This document shows positions 31,797-37,161 of a stretch of DNA of 37,161 bases, one piece after another. The translations under genes were made by a program, and so were the position numbers. The DNA is from Bacteroidota bacterium. Its GTDB lineage: Bacteria > Bacteroidota > Bacteroidia > AKYH767-A > 2013-40CM-41-45. Where the stretch lies: NCBI GenBank assembly GCA_026391945.1, contig JAPLDA010000012.1:1-37161 (forward strand), in the 5' to 3' direction. Below the pieces are notes generated by a model. It did not search any database. It saw only the letters and a list, made by a program, of their open reading frames with translations, and had not been told where the DNA came from. The number at the start of each line of letters is the position of its first letter. Position 1 is the first letter of the stretch.

Positions 31797-32855
31797 TTAA
31801 TTTTTCATTCTCGCGAGCCGGTCTGCATTGAGAATAACAATGCTCTTGTCTTTGATGTCGATCAGTTTTTCATCTTTAAAATCAGACAAGGTTCGTATCA
31901 CGGATTCAGTTGCTGTTCCAACCATACCGGCGAGGTCTTCACGCGAAATGGAAAAAGTATGATTTTTTTCACCGGTTTTCTGGTACCGGTTCTGTAGGGT
32001 GATCAAAGCATCAGCCACACGTTTCCTCACCGAATTATACGCCAGGTTGATGAGCCGCTCTTCGGTTTCATGCAGGTTGTTGGAAAGCATTTTAATGAAT
32101 TTGGCAGCGACATCGCGGTTGGAATAAATCAGTGAAAAGAAATCCTGTTTGGGGATGATGCAGGCCTCGCAATCTTCAAGGGCTTCAGCAGATTCTTTAT
32201 AATCGCCGTCTTCGATCAGGTCAAGATAGCCAATGAAATCTCCGGGTTTATGCAAGCCGGTGATAAACTCCTTGCCGTCTTCATTCGTTTTAAAGGTTTT
32301 GATTTTTCCCGCATTGATGAACACCACTCCGGAAGGCATGTCTCCTTCCATGTAAATCATTTCTTTTTTCTTGTAATGATGAACCTTGCGGTCGGTTGAC
32401 AACCTGCTGAGTTCTTCAATTCCTTTTGCCTGCGAGATGAATTCGTTCAGGCCTTCAATATTTTTGCTGAATTCTTTTTTGAAGATTTCATTTTTTCTCA
32501 TTCGGCTTTCCACGGCATTCAGCAATTCCATTTCTTCAAATGGTTTGGTCAGGTAGTCGTCGGCGCCCATGTTCATTCCTTTTCTCACATCCACGCGTTC
32601 AGCTTTGGCAGTGAGAAAAATAAACGGTATGCCCGATGTCGCCGGATTTTTCCCAAGAAGGTAAAGTACACCGTAACCATCGAGGTCGGGCATCATGATG
32701 TCGCAGATGATCAGGTCAGGTTTTTCTTTTACGGCCAGGTCGACACCGATTTTCCCGTTTGCGGCAGCCAAAACTTTATAGTTTGCCAACTCGAGAATCT
32801 CAGCCGTATTCTCTCGCATTTCTTTATTGTCCTCGATCAGTAAAATGGTTTTCAT
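31797..32855 (-). CDS. Response regulator with receiver and Crp/Fnr-type effector (REC-cNMP-HTH_Crp)
   Basis: Residues 1-120 are a receiver domain (MKTILLIEDNKEM, phospho-acceptor Asp52 in LIICDIMMPDLDGYG, FIFLTAK, DDYLTKPFEEME). Residues about 150-265 form a cyclic-nucleotide-binding-like barrel (KKKEMIYMEGDMPSGVVFIN, GLHKPGDFIGYLDLI). The last 90 residues are a Crp-type winged helix with SREDLAGMVGTATESVIRTL as recognition region. No Cys cluster for an Fe-S centre is seen, so oxygen sensing like Fnr is unlikely and input should come through phosphorylation. This fusion is a rarer regulator type. It lies 68 nt after the PAS kinase gene on the same strand; a TACATTTG box at 32909-32902 may add an internal promoter. 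Confidence 0.93.
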   Translation of the reverse strand: MKTILLIEDNKEMRENTAEILELANYKVLAAANGKIGVDLAVKEKPDLIICDIMMPDLDGYGVLYLLGKNPATSGIPFIFLTAKAERVDVRKGMNMGADDYLTKPFEEMELLNAVESRMRKNEIFKKEFSKNIEGLNEFISQAKGIEELSRLSTDRKVHHYKKKEMIYMEGDMPSGVVFINAGKIKTFKTNEDGKEFITGLHKPGDFIGYLDLIEDGDYKESAEALEDCEACIIPKQDFFSLIYSNRDVAAKFIKMLSNNLHETEERLINLAYNSVRKRVADALITLQNRYQKTGEKNHTFSISREDLAGMVGTATESVIRTLSDFKDEKLIDIKDKSIVILNADRLARMKN

Positions 32856-32923
32856 TGGAATGGAATTTTTATAAAGGTCTCCTGGTTACTAATTGTCTTT
32901 GCAAATGTATGGTTCTCCCGTTG

Positions 32924-34912
32924 CTATGATTGCACCGGTTTTTTTTCGAGCGGAAATTTAACAATAAAAGTGCTTCCTTTGTTCACATGACTTGAAAATT
33001 CAATCGTTCCGTGCATAAGTTTTATGTAACGTCTCACGATATTCAGCCCCAGGCCTGTGCCCTGGATGCCTGTAACGTTCTGTGCGCGGAAGAACCGTTC
33101 GAATAAATGTTCCTGGTCTTCTTCCGGTATTCCCACACCGTAATCTTTCACCGACAATTCAACGAACTGATCGTTGATCCGGGTTGTAAGTTCGATGTTT
33201 TTTTCTTCCGGGGAGTATTTAATGGCATTGTTCAGCAGGTTCATCAGGATATTCTTCAGCAATTGTTTGTCAAGGGAAGCCGTCTGCACGTCGCCTTCAT
33301 GCCTGTAAATGATATGCTGACCGTGTTTGGCCAGTGTTTGCATTTCTTCCCTCAGGTCTTCCGAAAAATGCACGAGGTCAATCTCGTCGGGATGAGCTTC
33401 CACTTTGCCGACTTCAAGTTTTTCAAGAGAAAGGAAGTCGTTCAGGATTTCGGTCAGATTTTTTACAGATGATTTGATCCGGTCGATGTGCTTATGGCGC
33501 TTTTCAGAATCCTCCGGCTTGTCATATTTGTCGACCAGGGAAACGGAAGAAAGAATGGTGCTGAGCGGGGTCCGGAACTCATGCGAAGCAATGGAGACAA
33601 ATTTGGATTTCATCTCGTTGAGTTCTTTTTCCTTTTCAAGTGCTTCACGGATTTCATTTTCAGCGTTGCGGATTTCAGTAACATCCTGGATGACCATCAG
33701 GATTTCCTTTACAAATCCTTTGATATCGGGCAATGGAACGGCATTCACGGAATACATTCTTCCGTTTTCAAACGTGACGTCAAAATTATCGCTTTGCCAT
33801 TCAAACACTTTCTGAAGGCGGCTGATGACATTTTCATTGACAGGCAACAATTCTTTTTCCATGAGGGTTTTGCCCACCAGGTCCTCTTTGGAAACCCCGA
33901 TGGCCTGCAGTTCTTTTCCATCGATGAATACGCGCCTCAGGTTGCGGTCAAGCACGACGATCCAGCCATTCGGAAAATTGTGCGCGATGGTGCCGAACAG
34001 CCGTTCGCTGTCGCGCAATGCTTCTTCAATCCTGCTTCGTTCGATCACTTCCTGCTGAAGGTTCCTGTTGCTTTCTTCCAGGGCTTCGTTGGCATTGGCC
34101 AGCTCCCCGGTTCTTTGTGAAACGCGGTGTTCGAGGTCTTCATTCAGTTTCTGGATAGCGGCAGCTTTTTCCTTGAGTTCGGAATTTACTTTCTGAATGG
34201 TTGCCTCATTCGATTTTCTCTCCGTGATATCAATGATAAAGCTGATGACAAATAATTCATCCTTGATTTTAAAAGTACTCAGGCTGATTTCAACAGGGAA
34301 CTCTTCGCCGTTTTTCTTTTTAGCAAATAATTCGATTCCCTTTCCCATGGCTCTCGCTCTGGGATCATGGTAAAATTTTTTCCTGTGAATGCCATGATTC
34401 GGTGCAAACCGTGACGGGATAAGCGCCTCGATACTGGTTGATTTCAGCCTGGTTTCTTCATAACCAAACTGTTTTTCGGCGCGGGGATTGGCCAATACAA
34501 TTTCACCTTTTGCATTCGAAATAATAATTCCCTCGGTTGCATATTTGAACATCGCATCCAACCGTTCCTGGTTCAATGAAACGGATTCGATTGAATTTTT
34601 ATATTGGATGATTACGTAGGTTCCCGCCCACGTGGCGGCAATGGCCAGCATCCGGTTCGCAATGGCCCAATCGGATTCCTGCTTGGAATGAGTGGAAAAA
34701 AAATAAGCGATGATGGTGAGACAGGTTACGGCAATGGCCGTGTCAAACGAAATGCGCCGGCCCGGAACCCAAAAAGTTAAAAGTAATATCAGCAAATAAG
34801 CAAATTCAACATTGAATGCGGGGGGGAAAATGATGTCGCAGAAGAAAATAAAAACAGTCAGAAGGATTCCGGAAACAAACAGCCGGTTGAAAAGTCTTGT
34901 CCGCAGGTTCAT
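32924..34912 (-). CDS. PAS-domain sensor histidine kinase
   Basis: A 662-residue inner-membrane kinase. The N-terminal 110 residues hold about four hydrophobic helices with short loops (LFVSGILLTVFIFFCDIIF, FAYLLILLLTFWVPG, IAVTCLTIIAYFF, and one more), an MASE-like sensor region. PAS1 (MFKATEGIIISNAKGEIVLA is its approximate core) spans about 125-235, followed by a coiled coil (235-305) and PAS2 (about 310-420). The HisKA domain has phospho-acceptor His444 in SIASHEFRTPLSTIL. The ATPase domain has N (NLLNNAIKYSPEEK), G1 (DYGVGIPEED), F (LFERFFRA) and G2 (GTGLGLNIV) boxes. No heme or Fe-S ligand pattern is evident. The probable partner is the REC-Crp regulator just downstream. Confidence 0.95.
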   Translation of the reverse strand: MNLRTRLFNRLFVSGILLTVFIFFCDIIFPPAFNVEFAYLLILLLTFWVPGRRISFDTAIAVTCLTIIAYFFSTHSKQESDWAIANRMLAIAATWAGTYVIIQYKNSIESVSLNQERLDAMFKYATEGIIISNAKGEIVLANPRAEKQFGYEETRLKSTSIEALIPSRFAPNHGIHRKKFYHDPRARAMGKGIELFAKKKNGEEFPVEISLSTFKIKDELFVISFIIDITERKSNEATIQKVNSELKEKAAAIQKLNEDLEHRVSQRTGELANANEALEESNRNLQQEVIERSRIEEALRDSERLFGTIAHNFPNGWIVVLDRNLRRVFIDGKELQAIGVSKEDLVGKTLMEKELLPVNENVISRLQKVFEWQSDNFDVTFENGRMYSVNAVPLPDIKGFVKEILMVIQDVTEIRNAENEIREALEKEKELNEMKSKFVSIASHEFRTPLSTILSSVSLVDKYDKPEDSEKRHKHIDRIKSSVKNLTEILNDFLSLEKLEVGKVEAHPDEIDLVHFSEDLREEMQTLAKHGQHIIYRHEGDVQTASLDKQLLKNILMNLLNNAIKYSPEEKNIELTTRINDQFVELSVKDYGVGIPEEDQEHLFERFFRAQNVTGIQGTGLGLNIVRRYIKLMHGTIEFSSHVNKGSTFIVKFPLEKKPVQS

Positions 34913-34965
34913 GATTACTCAGTGATACTCAGTTTAGTAGTTGATATTCGAAGGAAATCAAGTCT

Positions 34966-34973
34966 CAAAATTA
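34966..34973 (-). promoter_or_regulatory. Candidate -7 element of the kinase / REC-Crp operon
   Basis: TAATTTTG on the minus strand matches TAnnTTTG exactly, about 50 nt before the kinase ATG. No TTG is found at the proper distance upstream, so it may need an activator. Confidence 0.35.
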
Positions 34974-35054
34974 AAAAAGTTTTCCTCATGCTATTTCCTG
35001 CCGGTTAATTATTGTGATGAAAATCAGTTCTGCTGCTGACACAAGTCATGTAAA

Positions 35055-35080
35055 CTTTCGGTATTCGAAAGATATTTTTG
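35055..35080 (+). promoter_or_regulatory. Promoter -7 box with upstream palindrome for the second USP gene
   Basis: A perfect TATTTTTG lies at 35073-35080, 28 nt before the ATG. Directly upstream sits the inverted repeat CTTTCG-GTATT-CGAAAG (35055-35071) where the spacer and -33 region would be, and no TTG is present. The layout fits a promoter controlled by a dimeric regulator; the nearby REC-Crp protein is an obvious candidate (inference). Confidence 0.45.
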
Positions 35081-35108
35081 TCAATTGGGGTAATCTACCA
35101 TTTTATAT

Positions 35109-35972
35109 ATGACACCTATTAAAATAAACGCTGTCAGAAACATCCTTGTTCCTACTGATTTTTCAGAGAATGCGAACCAGGCGATGGATTATGCATGTGA
35201 ACTTGCCAGTGTGATGTGCGCAAAATTATTTTTAATAAATGCCTTTCACATTCCTGCCATCGTCACTGTTGATGAAGCCTCTTTGTTAAGTATTTCCAAT
35301 GCGGAAAAAGATTCCCAAAGCAAATTGGGAGGAGTAAAAAAAGATATCCTGAAGACATTCCCGGGTCTCCAGGTAGAAACCATTTCTGCCAATGGTTTTG
35401 CTGTGGATGAAATTGTTCTTTCCGTTGCCGAGAAAAAGATTGACCTGGTAATCATGGGAACCAAAGGAGCCAGCGGATTGGCAGAGATGCTGATTGGCAG
35501 CAACACAGCAGAAGTAATCGAGAAAGCTGCCTGCCCGGTTTTAGCGCTCCCTTCTGAAGCGAAGTTTACCAATGTGAACAAAATTGTTTTTGCAACGAAT
35601 TATGAAGACAACGATTTTCAGACGTTGTTCCTGCTAACGGAAATGTTCAAACCCTTTAAACCTGAAATCATCATCCTGCATGTGGAAGAAGATCACAATC
35701 CACAGTTGGAGAGCCGGATGCTGGAATGGTTCAAAGGACAGGTGATCACGAATATTCCGTATAATAAATTGTCGTTTAATCTCATCAGCGGAAAAAATAT
35801 TTCGCAAAGCCTGAATGAATTTCTCGTTGAAAATGAAATCAACCTCTTTGCCATGTCAACCAAAAAAAGAGGATTTGTCGAAAAACTTTTTCATAAAAGT
35901 CTCACGAAGAAATTTGCGTACCACACGCACATTCCCCTGCTTGCTTTTCACGCCTACAGGATCAACAATTAA
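35109..35972 (+). CDS. Universal stress protein with two tandem UspA domains (second copy)
   Basis: A 287-residue cytosolic protein. The first domain begins NAVRNILVPTDFSENANQAM and ends with the ATP-binding loop G-TK-G-ASGLAEMLI-G-S in VIMGTKGASGLAEMLIGSN. The second domain (VNKIVFATNYEDNDFQTLFL onwards) keeps the fold but not the full loop. It shares domain layout with the USP at 30929-31783 but the two are well diverged, so the duplication is old. It is divergent from the kinase gene across 196 nt and converges on the cytochrome-like gene with a 9-nt gap. Confidence 0.92.
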   Translation: MTPIKINAVRNILVPTDFSENANQAMDYACELASVMCAKLFLINAFHIPAIVTVDEASLLSISNAEKDSQSKLGGVKKDILKTFPGLQVETISANGFAVDEIVLSVAEKKIDLVIMGTKGASGLAEMLIGSNTAEVIEKAACPVLALPSEAKFTNVNKIVFATNYEDNDFQTLFLLTEMFKPFKPEIIILHVEEDHNPQLESRMLEWFKGQVITNIPYNKLSFNLISGKNISQSLNEFLVENEINLFAMSTKKRGFVEKLFHKSLTKKFAYHTHIPLLAFHAYRINN

Positions 35973-35981
35973 CCAGGTACA

Positions 35982-36290
35982 TCAGAGTTTCGAAAACACA
36001 TAATGCCTGATCAGCTGCTGCTGATCGGGGGTTAATTTTGCTTTCAAAAACATTTCAGGAAACACCTGTTCCCAGTCGGACTTGTTCTTCTTTGTTGGTA
36101 CCGGCAGCCAATGACACCCTGCGCAGCTTGCAACATACAGGTTGTATCCTTTGTTCAGTTCTTCTAGGGTGACGATACTTCCGGGCGAATTTACTTTAGT
36201 AAGATCCGATTCAACCGGGTAAAAAGTGTTTTTGACAGAGCCGCAGGCAACAATTATTAAAAAGATAAACAGCGTGATAAAAATTCTCAT
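35982..36290 (-). CDS. Small c-type cytochrome-like lipoprotein (single CxxCH)
   Basis: A 102-residue protein with a lipoprotein signal peptide (MRIFITLFIFLIIVAC, lipidated Cys16). One heme c attachment motif, C56-AG-C59-H60, lies in GYNLYVASCAGCHWLPVP. A Met at position 80 (VFPEMFLKAKLT) is a possible axial ligand, and LTPDQQQLIRHYVFSKL forms the closing helix. The pattern CAGCHxLPxP, W, M, AKLT resembles short heme proteins of the SHP or small cytochrome c type. It should sit in the periplasm or on the outer membrane and carry one electron. It lies 14 nt after the beta-barrel gene, so the two probably form an operon. Confidence 0.8.
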   Translation of the reverse strand: MRIFITLFIFLIIVACGSVKNTFYPVESDLTKVNSPGSIVTLEELNKGYNLYVASCAGCHWLPVPTKKNKSDWEQVFPEMFLKAKLTPDQQQLIRHYVFSKL

Positions 36291-36304
36291 GGCTAAATTT
36301 TTTT

Positions 36305-37108
36305 TTAGAAATCAAACGATACGATCAGCCGTGCTTCCACTTTTTCATGAGCCGACAACTCCAGGGTTTCCGTTGATCCGCTTTCTTTTCTTGCATTAAA
36401 CAGTTGTGGCTGAATGTTCAGGTTAATGAGCCACGACTCGCTTCCGAAATGGAATGACGGCCCGGCGTACCAGACTGAATTTTCCCAGCCGGCACCTTCC
36501 GCAACTTCATTGTGATTCCTGGCTTCCAGGCCAATACCGAAATGACTGTTGATGAGATGCAGGTATGCGAAGTTTAATTCGAAAGGAGTTTCTGTTTCAG
36601 TGATTGTTTTTCCATCTGCCACATCATATTTGATTTCATATTCTGCGCTGCCGTTAAAAGCAAGAATGTTGTTCCCGACTTTTTTATCAAGAATGAATTT
36701 TCCTTCCAGTTCTATTTCGCGTCCGTTAAATCCTATTTCAGCATAGAGCGCGGTTCCGAATTTATTCGCGACAGGGTCCGTCAGTTTAAACTTCCATTCA
36801 TTTGAAAAACCAATGGATGATGATTGTTCAATTCCGTCGAGGGTGCCTGCACTTTCCGTATTCACATTCAGGTAAAATGCCGTCTGAATTTTTTGCCCAA
36901 GCCCCACTTCAAATTCTACCCGTTGGTCGAGTGCATTGTAATAATTTTTCCGGCCGCTTCTTAATGTCGACCAGTATTCAAATTCTTTTACCCCGGATGG
37001 AATCACATTCGACTGGTAAGTTTGTGTAAAGACCCTGTCCTGGGCTGTTGAAAATTGTTGGCTGAGAATAAGGACCAATGAAACGAGGAGTGTTTTTTTT
37101 GTTTTCAT
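36305..37108 (-). CDS. Predicted outer-membrane beta-barrel protein
   Basis: A 267-residue protein with a Sec signal peptide (MKTKKTLLVSLVLILSQQFS, cleaved near TAQ-DRV). The mature part shows strand patterns of an outer-membrane barrel: FEYWSTLRSGRKN, VEFEVGLGQKIQTAFYLNVN, GTALYAEIGFNGREIELEGK, and a terminal strand ending in Phe (ARLIVSFDF). I do not recognise a specific family with certainty; it may belong to an uncharacterised Bacteroidota group (DUF6662-like). It is the first gene of a probable two-gene operon with the cytochrome-like lipoprotein, which suggests a link to electron transfer at the cell surface (inference). Confidence 0.75.
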   Translation of the reverse strand: MKTKKTLLVSLVLILSQQFSTAQDRVFTQTYQSNVIPSGVKEFEYWSTLRSGRKNYYNALDQRVEFEVGLGQKIQTAFYLNVNTESAGTLDGIEQSSSIGFSNEWKFKLTDPVANKFGTALYAEIGFNGREIELEGKFILDKKVGNNILAFNGSAEYEIKYDVADGKTITETETPFELNFAYLHLINSHFGIGLEARNHNEVAEGAGWENSVWYAGPSFHFGSESWLINLNIQPQLFNARKESGSTETLELSAHEKVEARLIVSFDF

Positions 37109-37137
37109 AAATGATTTTTCTTTTTGAAATAGGAATG

Positions 37138-37145
37138 CAAAACTA
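37138..37145 (-). promoter_or_regulatory. -7 promoter element of the barrel/cytochrome operon
   Basis: TAGTTTTG on the minus strand matches TAnnTTTG exactly, about 30 nt before the ATG at 37108. The -33 box would fall beyond the window edge. Confidence 0.5.
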
Positions 37146-37161
37146 AAATAACAATTTAGAA

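Noticed and set aside
31797-32855. Classical Fnr oxygen sensor
   Set aside because: The N-terminal Cys cluster of Fnr is missing and a receiver domain takes its place.
33488-34120. 210-residue plus-strand frame inside the PAS kinase gene
   Set aside because: Antisense to the HisKA/PAS2 coding region with no domain or start signal of its own.
1-37161. tRNA or rRNA genes
   Set aside because: I looked for tRNA T-arm words and acceptor pairing in the intergenic gaps and saw none; all longer gaps are explained by repeats, promoters or terminators. A covariance-model scan would settle it.

Overview
This window comes from the chromosome of a member of the Bacteroidota, probably an uncultured lineage near Chitinophagales or Sphingobacteriales (the rank below phylum is inference). 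The evidence is a type IX secretion (T9SS) type A C-terminal domain on the first gene, a T9SS type B (gliding-motility/CHU_C) domain on a small secreted protein, a type 2 isoleucyl-tRNA synthetase, the gene order yceD-rpmF-plsX-fabH-accB-accC, DUF4468, and several promoters of the Bacteroidota form TTG-N17..21-TAnnTTTG. Most of the window is core housekeeping DNA. I see no tRNA, rRNA, CRISPR array, insertion sequence or prophage.

Layout. 1-1.2 kb: 3' part of a secreted SGNH-type hydrolase with a PKD-like region and T9SS sorting domain. 1.2-6.6 kb (minus): probable operon ridA-like, ileS, an H1-like/TraR fusion gene, lspA. 6.7-9.3 kb: a rhodanese-thioredoxin lipoprotein, a single-RRM RNA-binding protein, a small heat-shock protein and a DoxX-like membrane protein. 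9.3-11.7 kb: an amidohydrolase and rlmN. 11.7-16.8 kb (minus): the fatty-acid/phospholipid initiation operon yceD-rpmF-plsX-fabH-accB-accC, read from a clear promoter at 16831-16859. 16.9-20.5 kb: plsC, a bacilliredoxin, a T9SS-B mini-protein, two stand-alone receiver proteins and tadA. 20.6-27 kb (plus): a beta-barrel protein, aspS, pgk, a GNAT acetyltransferase, a broken LolC/E-FtsX-type permease gene and ispD. 27-30.3 kb (minus): a paraslipin, a DUF4468 protein and a DacA-type carboxypeptidase with two LysM domains.

30.6-37.1 kb looks like a stress/redox regulatory locus: a small membrane protein resembling the N-terminus of a cbb3 oxidase CcoP subunit, two tandem-domain universal stress proteins, a PAS histidine kinase, a response regulator that fuses a receiver to a Crp/Fnr DNA-binding module, a CxxCH cytochrome-like lipoprotein and an outer-membrane protein. 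A plausible reading, by inference, is that the kinase phosphorylates the REC-Crp regulator, which controls the flanking stress proteins and electron-transfer components.

Points that deserve a second look are the altered class I signature of IleRS (G-I-H-H instead of H-x-G-H, a configuration linked to mupirocin hyper-resistance), the REC-Crp/USP/cytochrome locus, the broken permease gene beside a cluster of hairpin repeats, and an unusual variety of short palindromic or low-complexity repeats between genes, one of which seems to have entered the ileS reading frame.
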